Shown here piece after piece: positions 56,185 to 64,000 of a stretch of 64,000 bases of DNA. This stretch comes from Bordetella parapertussis (lineage in GTDB: Bacteria; Pseudomonadota; Gammaproteobacteria; Burkholderiales; SG8-41). The notes under the pieces are model-generated. The model did no database searches and was not told where the DNA came from. It worked only from the letters and a program-made list of their open reading frames with translations. Location of the stretch: the NCBI GenBank assembly GCA_945906815.1, contig CAMDRT010000006.1, positions 62,001 through 126,000 on the forward strand. The letters are read 5' to 3'. A program made the position numbers and the translations under genes. Position 1 is the first letter of the stretch; the number at the start of each line of letters is the position of its first letter.

Positions 56185-56664
56185 ATGCCTACCTTCGTCT
56201 ATATGACAAGGTGCGACGGATGCGGACATTGCGTCGACATCTGCCCGTCCGACATCATGCACATCGATGAAACCTATCGACGTGCCTACAACATCGAACC
56301 CAGCATGTGCTGGGAGTGCTACTCCTGCGTCAAGGCTTGTCCGCAAAACGCCATCGATGTGCGTGGATATGCCGACTTTGCCCCGCTCGGTCACAGCGTA
56401 CGTGTCGACCGCGACGAACAGAAAGGCACGATCGCCTGGAAGATCAAATTCCGCAACGGTACAGAAAAGAACTTCCTGTCGCCCATCACCACCAAGCCCT
56501 GGGGGACGGCAATCCCTAAGCTCGCGGATGTTCCCGCGCCCAGCCAGGAAATGCGCGACAGTCAGCTGTTGTATAGCGAGCCGAAATATCTCCGCATGGA
56601 TGACGGCGGTTTGCATACGCTTAAGTCCAATGGTCTTAAGTTTAAGAAAGGCGTGTATTACTGA
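56185..56664 (+). CDS. aprB: Adenylylsulfate reductase beta subunit
   Basis: AprB is the iron-sulfur electron-transfer subunit, 159 residues. It has two [4Fe-4S] cluster motifs: C10xxC13xxC16xxxC20 and C42xxC45xxC48xxxC52. The tryptophan after C42 matches the residue thought to relay electrons to the FAD of AprA. The C-terminal tail wraps around AprA in known structures, and LKSNGLKFKKGVYY fits. AAGGAG lies 7 bases upstream of the ATG. The stop overlaps the aprA start (TGATG). Confidence 0.97.
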   Translation: MPTFVYMTRCDGCGHCVDICPSDIMHIDETYRRAYNIEPSMCWECYSCVKACPQNAIDVRGYADFAPLGHSVRVDRDEQKGTIAWKIKFRNGTEKNFLSPITTKPWGTAIPKLADVPAPSQEMRDSQLLYSEPKYLRMDDGGLHTLKSNGLKFKKGVYY

Positions 56665-58532
56665 TGGCTAACGAAACGATCGTCGAAGAAGGCATCGATA
56701 TTCTGGTCGTCGGTGCAGGCCTGGGCGGCACCGGCGCCGCATGGGAGGCCAGATTCTGGGGTCAAGACAAGAAGATTGTCATTGCCGAGAAGGCCAACAT
56801 CGACCGCTCCGGTGCTGTCGCCCAGGGTCTATACGCTATCAACTGCTATATGGGCACGCGCTGGGGCGAAAATAAACCGGAGGACCATGTCCGCTACGCT
56901 CGTACCGACCTGATGGGGCTGGTGCGGGAAGACCTGCTGTTCGATATGGCCCGTCACGTTGACTCCACGGTGCATCAGTTCGAAGAGTGGGGCCTGCCCA
57001 TCATGAAGGACCCGAAAACTGGGCACTATATGCGTGAAGGGCGTTGGCAGATCATGATACATGGCGAGTCCTACAAGCCCATCGTGGCCGAGGCTGCCAA
57101 GAAATCGGCGGACAAAGTCTTCAACCGCATCTGTGTCACCCATCTGCTGATGGATGACGGCAAGGAGAACCGGGTTGCCGGCGCCGTTGGCTTCAATGTC
57201 CGCACCGGCAACTACCACGTCTTCAAGTCCAAGGCCGTGATCTGCGGCGCGGGCGGCGCCTCCAACATCTTCAAACCACGTTCCGTGGGCGAAGGTTCCG
57301 GCCGCACCTGGTATGCGCCCTGGTCGTCTGCCTCGGCCTATGGGCTCATGATCAACGCTGGCGCCAAAATGACACAGATGGAAAATCGCATCGTGCTGGC
57401 GCGTTTCAAGGATGGTTATGGTCCGGTCGGCGCCTACTTCCTGCACCTCAAGACCTATACGCAAAACGGTCTAGGCGAAGAGTACGAATCGAAGTGGTGG
57501 CCCGAGCTGCAGAAAATGGTCGGCAAGGAATATCTCGATCCGGAAGCCTCGCACCTGACCCATCGGCCCATCCCTACCTGTTTGCGCAACCAGTGCATAA
57601 TCAGTGAAGTGAATGCCGGCCGCGGACCCATACATATGGTGACCATGCGCGCTTTCCAGGATCCGCATCTGGAAGAGGTGGGTTGGGAAAACTTCCTCGG
57701 CATGACCGTCGGCCAGGCGGTTCTGTGGGCTGCCACCGATGTGGATCCCAAGAACGAGAATCCCGAGCTGACCACATCCGAGCCCTACGTCATGGGCTCC
57801 CACGCGACCTGCTCGGGTGCCTGGTGCTCGGGTCCGGAGGACGTTTCCCCGCCCGAGTATTTCTGGGGCTACAACCGCATGACGACGATCGAAGGTCTGT
57901 TCGGTGCCGGTGACGCGGTCGGTGGCACGCCGCACGCCTTCTCATCCGGCTCGTTCACCGAAGGCCGTCTCGCCGCGAAGGCTGCCTGCGAATACATCGA
58001 CGACGGCAAGGGCGAAGGCATAGTCGTATCCGATGCGCAGATCAACCGCCGCAAGAAAGAGATCTACAAGCCCCTCGAGCATTACCGGCTCTACCGCAAT
58101 GCGATCGTGGCGGGCGATGTCAACCCGCACTACATCAATCCCAAGCAGGGCCTGGACCGTCTGCAGAAGCTGATGGACGAGTATTGCGGCGGCGTGACCG
58201 TCAGCTACATGACCAACGAGAAGCTCCTGAAAATCGCCCTCAAGAAGTTGAGTATCATGGAGGAAGATCTTCAGAGCCTGGCCGCAAAGGATATTCACGA
58301 GTTGCTGCGGGCGTGGGAATTGATGCACCGTCATCGCGCCGCAGAGTGCGTCACGCAGCACACGCTGTTCCGCAAGGAGACACGTTGGCCGGGTTACTAC
58401 TACCGGGGCGACGCCATGAAGGTGGACGACGAAAACTGGCACGTGCTGACCGTTTCGCGTCGCGATCCGGAAACCGGCGAATACACCATGGAGAAGGCGC
58501 CTTGTTATCACCTGGTTGCGGACGACGAGTAG
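56664..58532 (+). CDS. aprA: Adenylylsulfate reductase alpha subunit
   Basis: This FAD subunit interconverts adenylylsulfate with AMP and sulfite. The 622 residues begin with an FAD fold (DILVVGAGLGGTGAAWEARF). The substrate/FAD regions AQGLYAINCYMGTRWGEN, EGRWQIMIHGESYKPIV and GGASNIFKPRSVGEGSGRTW are present. GAGDAVGGTPHAFSSGSFTEGR is the second FAD segment. Length and motifs match dissimilatory AprA. With aprM and no qmo genes nearby, the oxidative direction is more likely, an inference from context. Confidence 0.98.
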   Translation: MANETIVEEGIDILVVGAGLGGTGAAWEARFWGQDKKIVIAEKANIDRSGAVAQGLYAINCYMGTRWGENKPEDHVRYARTDLMGLVREDLLFDMARHVDSTVHQFEEWGLPIMKDPKTGHYMREGRWQIMIHGESYKPIVAEAAKKSADKVFNRICVTHLLMDDGKENRVAGAVGFNVRTGNYHVFKSKAVICGAGGASNIFKPRSVGEGSGRTWYAPWSSASAYGLMINAGAKMTQMENRIVLARFKDGYGPVGAYFLHLKTYTQNGLGEEYESKWWPELQKMVGKEYLDPEASHLTHRPIPTCLRNQCIISEVNAGRGPIHMVTMRAFQDPHLEEVGWENFLGMTVGQAVLWAATDVDPKNENPELTTSEPYVMGSHATCSGAWCSGPEDVSPPEYFWGYNRMTTIEGLFGAGDAVGGTPHAFSSGSFTEGRLAAKAACEYIDDGKGEGIVVSDAQINRRKKEIYKPLEHYRLYRNAIVAGDVNPHYINPKQGLDRLQKLMDEYCGGVTVSYMTNEKLLKIALKKLSIMEEDLQSLAAKDIHELLRAWELMHRHRAAECVTQHTLFRKETRWPGYYYRGDAMKVDDENWHVLTVSRRDPETGEYTMEKAPCYHLVADDE

Positions 58533-58538
58533 CAATAT

Positions 58539-58575
58539 CGCCAGGCAGAAGTCCGCGTTGGCCTTCTGCCTGGCG
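58539..58575 (+). other. 13-base hairpin between aprA and the next gene
   Basis: CGCCAGGCAGAAG (58539-58551) and CTTCTGCCTGGCG (58563-58575) pair perfectly around an 11-base loop. There is no T-run. It begins six bases after the aprA stop and ends just before the ribosome site of the downstream gene. It could stabilise the 3' end of the apr mRNA or reduce read-through. Confidence 0.75.
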
Positions 58576-58589
58576 CAGAAGAGACCAGC

Positions 58590-58940
58590 ATGAACATTAT
58601 TGAAAAAGCCGATGATGAAATTCTGGCTCTAGCCGATCCTCTGTGGCGCGACCTCGTCAAATTTTCGAACGCGGGAAAATACGAGGAATTCGTAAAGCAC
58701 TTTTCCAATGCCTTTTCGCTTGCCATGAATCCAGTGGTGGCGGGCCACCAGTTCGCAAACAGTGAACTGACGAGGAGTCTGTCCGAAGACGTCGACTCGC
58801 TCGGCATTATCCGCCGCGGCGAACATGTGACGGTGCTTTACCGGCAGCGGAGCACTAAAAAGCAGGGCGAGTGGCTGGGCAGACTGGTCCTCGGCTATGA
58901 AAATGGAGTGGTCAGGATTTTTGGTGCATCCATCTTTTGA
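58590..58940 (+). CDS. Unknown 116-residue protein of the apr cluster
   Basis: I do not recognise this family with certainty. It is soluble, acidic and mixed alpha/beta. The N-terminal half is helical (DPLWRDLVKFSNAGKYEEFVKHFS). The C-terminal half looks like strands (VTVLYRQRSTKKQGEWLGRLVLGYENGVV split across two strands). The shape is reminiscent of NTF2/SnoaL-like folds. No cysteine is present and no signal peptide is seen. It follows aprA by 57 bases, containing a hairpin, and overlaps or abuts the SlyD-like gene. Confidence 0.75.
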   Translation: MNIIEKADDEILALADPLWRDLVKFSNAGKYEEFVKHFSNAFSLAMNPVVAGHQFANSELTRSLSEDVDSLGIIRRGEHVTVLYRQRSTKKQGEWLGRLVLGYENGVVRIFGASIF

Positions 58941-58960
58941 GCCGTTCGTTCGGATTCGAT

Positions 58961-59470
58961 ATGCGTGAAACTATCCAGGACGGCAAGTTTGTCGAACTCA
59001 CCTACAAGGTGACGGACAAGAAATCGGGGCATGTGCTCACCCAGGTCGAATTCCCGTTGGGCTATGTTCACGGACACAATGAAATTCTGGCCCCTTCCGT
59101 CCATAAGCAGCTGGAGGGCAAGTCCGTTGGCGACGTCATCGAAGCGCCGATCGATGGCAAGCAGATTTTCGGGCCCAGAGACGAGTCGCTGGTTTTTACC
59201 GATCACATCGAGAACGTCCCCGAGGCGTATCGGCAAATCGGCACCTCCATCCTCATGGAAAGCGACAAGGGCCAGACCCGCAGCTTTCTCGTGACGCGGG
59301 TGGACGACAAGACACTGACTGTTGATGGTAACAATCCGCTTTGCGGCAGAGAGGTTGTGTTTACGCTCGAGATACTGACCGTGCGCGACGCAACGGATGA
59401 AGAGACAAGTACGGGCGAGGCGATCATTGTGGGCGCGGATATCGACCCGTCACTGATGAGACCTGTTTGA
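58961..59470 (+). CDS. SlyD-like FKBP-type peptidyl-prolyl isomerase
   Basis: The 169-residue protein resembles SlyD: VELTYKVTDKKSGHVLTQV, then YVHGHNEILAPSVHKQLEGK followed by SVGD. An inserted flap domain and VDGNNPLCGREVVFTLEILT complete the fold. SlyD proteins are chaperones and prolyl isomerases. The metal-binding His/Cys-rich tail of E. coli SlyD is absent; the tail is ATDEETSTGEAIIVGADIDP. ATG 58961 is preferred; a TTG at 58937 would overlap the previous stop. Its place in the apr cluster suggests help in folding or cofactor loading, by inference. Confidence 0.85.
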   Translation: MRETIQDGKFVELTYKVTDKKSGHVLTQVEFPLGYVHGHNEILAPSVHKQLEGKSVGDVIEAPIDGKQIFGPRDESLVFTDHIENVPEAYRQIGTSILMESDKGQTRSFLVTRVDDKTLTVDGNNPLCGREVVFTLEILTVRDATDEETSTGEAIIVGADIDPSLMRPV

Positions 59471-59554
59471 GCGGCGGTGTAGAATGCTATCGGACAAATT
59501 TCGGCTTTGTTACTTGCACTTGCAATCCTGACTTCACGGAATAAAAGGTGATTT

Positions 59555-59713
59555 ATGAGCGAGCAAAAACCCCTTGCCAAAGTGCCTGACGGCCAATCGC
59601 GTTTTTTGACCACGCGTCAGATGGCACCAGACGAAAAAGGGTTTGTCGGTTTCGAAACCATCTGGAAACCGTTCCAGAAGGAAGTCGAATACAAGACGCC
59701 GAAAAAGCCGTAG
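59555..59713 (+). CDS. Unknown 52-residue protein of the apr cluster
   Basis: A short frame runs from ATG 59555 to TAG 59713, encoding MSEQKPLAKVPDGQSRFLTT followed by 32 more residues, including GFVGFETIWKPFQKEVEY and a KTPKKP tail. AAGGTG lies five bases upstream. It is hydrophilic, without cysteines or a membrane segment, and lies between the SlyD-like gene and the terminator. I do not recognise a family. The good ribosome site and position support it as a real gene. Confidence 0.6.
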   Translation: MSEQKPLAKVPDGQSRFLTTRQMAPDEKGFVGFETIWKPFQKEVEYKTPKKP

Positions 59714-59765
59714 GGGCCATATCCGCCCACCCTGTCGTCCAATTAGCAGGGCATCAGCAATCTTG

Positions 59766-59804
59766 GGGGCGCCCGCGGTTACAGCCGCAGGGCGGCCCAT
59801 TTTT
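59766..59804 (+). terminator. Intrinsic terminator ending the apr cluster
   Basis: The stem GGGGCGCCCGCGG (59766-59778) pairs with CCGCAGGGCGGCCC (59785-59798) with one bulge and one mismatch around a 6-base loop, followed by TTTTT (59800-59804). It lies 52 bases after the 52-residue gene and just before lysR. This suggests the apr transcript includes the three small downstream genes. Confidence 0.85.
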
Positions 59805-59846
59805 GTGCTTGAATAGCGCCTATCTCAATAGTTGCGACAGGTTCAC

Positions 59847-60809
59847 ATGGCCGACCGGCGCCTTCAGGTATTCCACGCGGTGGCGAAGCATCTTTCCTTC
59901 ACCAAGGCCGCCGAAACGCTGTTCATGACCCAGCCGGCGGTTACCTTCCAGATCAAGCAGCTCGAAGAGCACCTGAACACGCGTCTGTTCGACCGCGCGC
60001 AAGGGCGGATCCTGCTCACGCCCGCGGGCCAGCTAGCGCTTGAATACGCCGAGCGCATCCTCGCGCTGTCCGCCGAGCTCGACACGCGCCTCAAGGAAAT
60101 GAGCGGCCAGGCGGCGGGGCCGCTGCTCATCGGCGCGAGCATGACAGTAGGCGAATACGTGCTGCCGCAGCTTATCGGCACCTTCAAGGCACGTTTCCCG
60201 GCGGTCATGCCGAACCTGTTCGTCGGCAATTCCGAAGCGGTACAGGAACGCGTCGCCGAGCGCACGCTGGACCTGGGTTTCATCGAAGGCGACTCGCACT
60301 TAACCTCGCTGCAAAGCGAAATATGCTGTGAGGATGAGCTGCAGGTGGTGTGCGCGCCTGCCCACCCGCTGGCCAAGGAAAGCAGCGCGCTGCCTGCGTC
60401 CTTGACGCAGCACGCCTACATCAGCCGCGAGGCCGGCTCGGGCACCCGCGCTGTCGTTGACCGCTACCTGCAACAGGCCGGTGTCGCGCCGGAATTGATG
60501 AACGCGGTGGTCGAGCTCGGTAGCCCCGAGGCGATCAAGGGCCTGGTTGCGACTGGCCTGGGTTTTGCGATCATGTCGCGCGTCATCGCCGCCAAGGAGC
60601 TGCAGCTCGGGCAACTGGTGCAGGTGCCGCTCACGCCGCCGCTGATCCGCAATTTCTCCGTGGTGTATCCGAAGGAGCGCTTTCACTCGAATCTGGTGGC
60701 GGCGTTCCTGCAGTTCGCGAAGGCGCAGCTCGCGGCCACCGCGATCGCGCCCCTAGCGAAAGTCACCGCGCACAAGCGCGAACGGCCGGATCTGCCGCGC
60801 CAGCGCTAG
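59847..60809 (+). CDS. LysR-type transcriptional regulator, CysL-like
   Basis: The 320-residue regulator has an N-terminal winged HTH (LQVFHAVAKHLSFTKAAETL, FMTQPAVTFQIKQLEEHL) and a LysR substrate-binding domain (GPLLIGASMTVGEYVLPQLI, DLGFIEGDSH, VVELGSPEAIKGLVATGLGF). It resembles CysL and other regulators of sulfur or carbon assimilation. ATG 59847 is chosen over a TTG at 59832. Its stop codon lies inside an inverted repeat shared with the sat side. It sits between the apr cluster and sat, both plausible targets. Confidence 0.92.
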   Translation: MADRRLQVFHAVAKHLSFTKAAETLFMTQPAVTFQIKQLEEHLNTRLFDRAQGRILLTPAGQLALEYAERILALSAELDTRLKEMSGQAAGPLLIGASMTVGEYVLPQLIGTFKARFPAVMPNLFVGNSEAVQERVAERTLDLGFIEGDSHLTSLQSEICCEDELQVVCAPAHPLAKESSALPASLTQHAYISREAGSGTRAVVDRYLQQAGVAPELMNAVVELGSPEAIKGLVATGLGFAIMSRVIAAKELQLGQLVQVPLTPPLIRNFSVVYPKERFHSNLVAAFLQFAKAQLAATAIAPLAKVTAHKRERPDLPRQR

Positions 60810-60993
60810 TGTAGTGCTTCACGCTATGCGGCACTTATTCAACGGCACGGTACCAGCGAAACTCCTCCCCTTTCAAGGGGGAGGCTGGGAGGGGGATGGG
60901 GTAATGTCGCGAGAATGCCACCCCATCCCCACCCTAGCCCTCCCCTTGACGGGGAGGGAATGTCTCATGAATTGCGAAGCACTACACTAGCGC
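60803..60993. repeat. Nested inverted-repeat element between lysR and sat
   Basis: The outer arms are GCGCTAGTGTAGTGCTTC (60803-60820) and its exact 18-base reverse complement (60976-60993). Inside is a second pair of GC-rich arms, about 60863-60902 and 60920-60957, containing CTCCCCTT...AAGGGG motifs and GGGATGGGGT/ACCCCATCCC. The lysR stop codon lies in the left outer arm. It is MITE-like or a bidirectional terminator between convergent genes. Confidence 0.75.
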
Positions 60994-61020
60994 GCGGCGT
61001 GGCCGTGTCGCTGCAACAGC

Positions 61021-62202
61021 CTACGCGTGGTCTTCCAGCCCAGCGTAATACGCGCGCAGGATCTCGAGCACTTGCGGCCGTGAAAATTCCGGCGGCACGG
61101 CGCTGCCTTCTGCCAGCCACTGGCGCAACTGCGTGCCCGACACCTGCAGGCGGTCGGCATCGCCGTGCGCGCAGGTGCGCCCCGATGCCATGCCGCCGCA
61201 GCGGTAGCACCAGAACGTCAGGTCCAGCTTCAGCGGTTGCGTGAGCAGCGCGTCGCGCGGGATGTGGTCGAACACATGGTGCGCGTCAAAGGGCCCGTAA
61301 TAGCTGCCCACGCCCGCGTGATCGCGACCGACGATCTGGTGCGAACAACCATAATTCTGGCGGAACAGCGCGTGCAGCAGCGCCTCGCGCGGCCCGGCGT
61401 AGCGCATGTCGAGCGGATACCCGGCCTGCACCACTGTTCCGGCACAGAAATAGTGTTCGATCAGCGCCGCGATGGCGCGCGTGCGCACCTCGGCTGGGAT
61501 GTCGCCCGGCTTGAGATTGCCGAGCAGTGAGTGCACCAGCACGCCATCGCACACCTCGATCGCCACTTTGGCGAGATATTCATGCGAGCGATGCATCGGA
61601 TTGCGCGTCTGAAATGCCGCCACCCGCGACCAGCCCAGGCGCTCGAATGCGGCGCGGGTCTCGGCCGGCGTCATGAACAGCGCGCCGTATTTCGCCTTGA
61701 AACCGCCGTCGGAGAGCACCTTGACCGGACCCGCGAGATTCACCGCGGGCTGCTGCATGACCATCTTCACGCCGGGATGCGCGCTATCTTCGGTCGCGAA
61801 CACCGAGCGGCATTCATGGGCTTTGTCGATCGTGTATTTTTCGCTGACTTGCATGGTGGCGAGCACTGCCCCGGTTTCGGCATCGACCAGCGCGATCTCG
61901 CCGCCGGTAGGTATCGTGCCAGCGGTTTCAGCAGCGACCGACAAGGTGATCGGGATGGGCCAGAACAGGCCCGCCGCGGTGCGATAGGCGTCGCACACCC
62001 CCTGCCAATCGGCACGCGTCATGAAACCATCGAGCGGCGTGAACCCGCCGATGCCGAGCATGATCAGGTCGCCCTTCTCGCGCGAGCTCACGCCTACTGC
62101 TGGCAGTGTCCTGGCGCGGGCGCACTCGGCGGCCAGCGCTTCGCCGGCCAGCAGCAACGGCTTAAGCGCGCCGCCGCCGTGCGGTGGGACTAAATTAGGC
62201 AC
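61021..62202 (-). CDS. sat: Sulfate adenylyltransferase (ATP sulfurylase)
   Basis: Sat interconverts adenylylsulfate plus pyrophosphate with sulfate plus ATP. The product is about 393 residues, of the dissimilatory monomeric type. Catalytic motifs are [13 protein letters not shown] and [20 protein letters not shown]. The C-terminal [19 protein letters not shown] has the cysteines/histidine of a zinc site in related enzymes. GTG 62202 ([16 protein letters not shown]) matches family starts and has a GAG-containing ribosome site; TTG 62220 would add six residues. It faces lysR, convergent. Confidence 0.95.
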   Translation of the reverse strand: MPNLVPPHGGGALKPLLLAGEALAAECARARTLPAVGVSSREKGDLIMLGIGGFTPLDGFMTRADWQGVCDAYRTAAGLFWPIPITLSVAAETAGTIPTGGEIALVDAETGAVLATMQVSEKYTIDKAHECRSVFATEDSAHPGVKMVMQQPAVNLAGPVKVLSDGGFKAKYGALFMTPAETRAAFERLGWSRVAAFQTRNPMHRSHEYLAKVAIEVCDGVLVHSLLGNLKPGDIPAEVRTRAIAALIEHYFCAGTVVQAGYPLDMRYAGPREALLHALFRQNYGCSHQIVGRDHAGVGSYYGPFDAHHVFDHIPRDALLTQPLKLDLTFWCYRCGGMASGRTCAHGDADRLQVSGTQLRQWLAEGSAVPPEFSRPQVLEILRAYYAGLEDHA

Positions 62203-62310
62203 GCTTATTTTCTCGTTCAAAAGGTAGCGGCTATTCTCGGCAGCCTGCGGGCGCAGCGCAAATCCATTCTACTGATGCGCCGATAAGCTTCAGGATAAGT
62301 TGCCGCCTGT

Positions 62311-63354
62311 TTACTCAATCTTGTAGCCGCTGGCCTTCACCACCTTCGCCCACTTGTCTTTCTCCGCCGCCAGCCACTGCCCCAACTCGAGTGGCGTCTT
62401 CGCGTGCGGGCGTGACCCTTGCGCCGTGAGCTTGTCGTTGATCTCCGGCAGCGCAATGATGCGCTTGACTTCGTTGTAGGTTTTGTTCACCAGTTCGGCC
62501 GGCATGCGTGCGGGGCCGAGTATGCCCTGCCATGAACCCGCGCTGTAGCCTGCGAGGCCCGGTGTTTCGGCGATGGTGGGCACTTGCGGAAACATCGGTT
62601 CGCGCGCTTCGCTCGACACTGCGAGCAATTTCAGCTTGCCGCTTTTTACATGCACCCAGGTCTGAATCACGCCCATCATCAGGAAGTCACTGTCGCCCGT
62701 CATCACCGACATGACCGAGGATTGGCCGCCCTTGGTCGGGATGTAGGTCCAGTCTGTGCCGACGCGTTGTTGCAGCGCCAGTCCGCTCAGATGAATGTTG
62801 CTTCCCAGTCCCACCGGAAAATTCAGCTTGCCGGGAGTGGCCTTGGCCAGTGCGATCAGGTCCGCCACACTTTTCACCGGCACGCTGGGATGCGTGGTCA
62901 GCAGATACGGCGAAAACGTCACGGTGGTGATCGGCGTGAGATCGCGCAGGATATCGAACGGCAGTTTGGTGTACATGCTGGGACTGATCGACAGATTGCC
63001 GACATCCATCAGTACCATGGTGTAGCCATCAGGCGCCGAGCGCACTACAATCTCCACGCCGATGTTGCCGTTGGCGCCGGGCCGGATGTCAGCGATGATT
63101 TGCTGGCCCCAGGCCTCGGTCAATTTCTGGCCGACCAGGCGCGTGAGTATGTCCGAGGTGCCGCCGGCGGGCGCGGTCACAATGACGCGGATCGGTTTTA
63201 CCGGCCACGCCTGTGCTGCGCCGCTTGGGGCGTAGGCGAGCAGCGCGCCAGCGCTGGCGATGGTGGCGATCCCTAGCGTTGCGGCGCGTGATTTCACGCA
63301 CAGGGCCATGGTGTAAGCATATGTTTTTATTGCAAACTGTTTTGATGGCTGCAT
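62311..63354 (-). CDS. Bug/TctC family tripartite tricarboxylate receptor
   Basis: The periplasmic solute-binding protein has 347 residues. It has a signal peptide (about 18-49, ending GAAQAWPVK), PIRVIVTAPAGGTSDILTRL, then FAMILY strings PGANGNIGVEIVVRSAPDGY and PTIAETPGLAGYSAGSWQGI. Bug proteins bind carboxylates and are abundant in Burkholderiales. GGAG is 7 bases before ATG 63354, favouring this start over the internal ATG at 63309. Ligand unknown. Divergent from the CoA-transferase gene, with no TctA/TctB transport genes in view. Confidence 0.93.
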   Translation of the reverse strand: MQPSKQFAIKTYAYTMALCVKSRAATLGIATIASAGALLAYAPSGAAQAWPVKPIRVIVTAPAGGTSDILTRLVGQKLTEAWGQQIIADIRPGANGNIGVEIVVRSAPDGYTMVLMDVGNLSISPSMYTKLPFDILRDLTPITTVTFSPYLLTTHPSVPVKSVADLIALAKATPGKLNFPVGLGSNIHLSGLALQQRVGTDWTYIPTKGGQSSVMSVMTGDSDFLMMGVIQTWVHVKSGKLKLLAVSSEAREPMFPQVPTIAETPGLAGYSAGSWQGILGPARMPAELVNKTYNEVKRIIALPEINDKLTAQGSRPHAKTPLELGQWLAAEKDKWAKVVKASGYKIE

Positions 63355-63440
63355 CGGTTTTCTCCGCGGGAAGCGCCAACGATGATAACAAGGAATAGGG
63401 CCATGCATGACCCACTGCAAAACTGTAACCGGATGAAATC

Positions 63441-64000
63441 ATGAGCGCGGAGGACAGCGCGGGTAGCAGCGCAGGCAAGCAGAAGTTGCCGCTGGACGGC
63501 GTGCGCGTGCTTGAGCTCAGTCATATCGTGGCCGGCCCCAGCGGCGGCGTGATCCTTGCCGACCTAGGCGCGGATGTGATCAAGATCGAAAACCCCGAAA
63601 CCGGCGATACCGCGCGCAGTCATTCGAATCAGGGCGCGACGTTCTATTCGTTCAATCGCAACAAGAAATTTCTGGCGCTGGATTTGCGCAAGCCTGGTGG
63701 CAAGAAAATTTTCGAGCAACTGGTGGCGCAATCGGATGTGGTGTTCGACAACTTTGCGCCGGGGGCGTTGCGCCGCCTGGGTCTGGATTACGCCTGGGGA
63801 CGCCGCGTCAATCCACGCATTATTTATTGCTCGGTGAAAGGGTTTCTGCCCGGCCCCTATGCCGATCGTCCGTTCCTCGACGAACTGGCGCAGATGGCAG
63901 GCGGACTGGCTTATCTCACCGGACTGAAGGATCAGCCGATGCGCGCGGGTGCGTCGATTACCGATATCGGCGCCGCGACCTACGCTGTGATCGGCATTGT
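63441..64000 (+). CDS. Class III CoA-transferase (CaiB/Frc family), 3' end outside window
   Basis: The frame from ATG 63441 is open to the window edge, giving 186 residues. It begins MSAEDSAGSSAGKQKLPLDG, then the family start VRVLELSHIVAGPSGGVILA with DLGADVIKIENPETGD. NRNKKFLALDLRKPGG and VVFDNFAPGALRRLGLDY are conserved. The catalytic aspartate is probably in RPFLDELAQMAGG. It transfers CoA between organic acids; substrate unknown. It is divergent from the TctC-type receptor, a pairing often seen in Burkholderiales, suggesting shared carboxylate use. Confidence 0.92.
   Translation, partial: MSAEDSAGSSAGKQKLPLDGVRVLELSHIVAGPSGGVILADLGADVIKIENPETGDTARSHSNQGATFYSFNRNKKFLALDLRKPGGKKIFEQLVAQSDVVFDNFAPGALRRLGLDYAWGRRVNPRIIYCSVKGFLPGPYADRPFLDELAQMAGGLAYLTGLKDQPMRAGASITDIGAATYAVIGI

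Noticed and set aside
60863..60957. GC-rich inner arms as a simple terminator for lysR
   Set aside because: No T-run follows either arm, and the arms sit inside a larger exact inverted pair, so a repeat element is a better description.

Overview
The window is a GC-rich, gene-dense stretch of a betaproteobacterial chromosome. The evidence is gene order: gatCAB next to mreBCD-mrdA-rodA-rlpA, the nadD-rsfS-rlmH-maf-rng block, def-fmt-rsmB-ntrY-ntrX, dprA followed by a topoisomerase III, pilT-pilU beside yggS-proC-yggT, metX-metW, and a Bug/TctC binding protein. A membrane-anchored APS reductase (aprMBA) and a dissimilatory-type ATP sulfurylase (sat) near the right end suggest a sulfur-oxidizing lifestyle. 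I cannot name the species.

Layout. 1-6 kb: a HIRAN-domain protein (cut by the window edge), an RlmL-type rRNA methyltransferase, the twitching ATPases pilU/pilT, and yggS, proC, yggT. 6-16 kb, mostly minus strand: a cardiolipin-synthase-like enzyme, rng, maf, rlmH, rsfS, nadD, then aceF and aceE of pyruvate dehydrogenase. 16-22.4 kb: the cell-shape operon mreB-mreC-mreD-mrdA-rodA-rlpA, read leftward. 22.5-26 kb: gatC-gatA-gatB. 26-31 kb: a DUF4124 protein, xthA, an AmpG-like transporter, and metX-metW behind a SAM-II riboswitch. 31-39 kb: a CobW GTPase and the glycolytic set fba (class I), pyk, pgk, gap, tkt. 39-46 kb: def-fmt-rsmB-DUF4390-ntrY-ntrX. 46-51 kb: a LysM protein, dprA and topB. 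51-55 kb: a serine hydrolase, a GST, a small winged-helix protein, an esterase and a HIT protein. 55.3-59.8 kb: aprM-aprB-aprA, then three further small genes ending at a clear terminator. 59.8-64 kb: a LysR regulator, sat facing it, a TctC-type receptor and the start of a class III CoA-transferase.

How the genes work together. AprMBA oxidises sulfite with AMP to adenylylsulfate and passes electrons to the membrane. Sat then converts adenylylsulfate to sulfate and ATP. The LysR gene between them is the nearest candidate regulator. The glycolytic block, pyruvate dehydrogenase and transketolase make up central carbon metabolism. The metX leader senses S-adenosylmethionine.

Three signals stand out beyond the genes. 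(1) Seven intergenic spacers are built from tandem heptanucleotides. Most are arranged as two inverted arms around a short core containing GTTAC or GTAAC. The heptamer differs between loci, but a TGA triplet is kept in most units. (2) The SAM-II aptamer upstream of metX is followed by what looks like a terminator/antiterminator switch. (3) The apr locus continues into a SlyD-like FKBP, an unknown 116-residue protein and an unknown 52-residue protein, all ahead of the terminator. This is the best candidate here for an undescribed accessory module. Two MITE-like inverted-repeat insertions (nadD/aceF and lysR/sat junctions) were also seen. No tRNA, rRNA, CRISPR array or full insertion sequence was recognised, and no gene-free stretch exceeds 300 bases.
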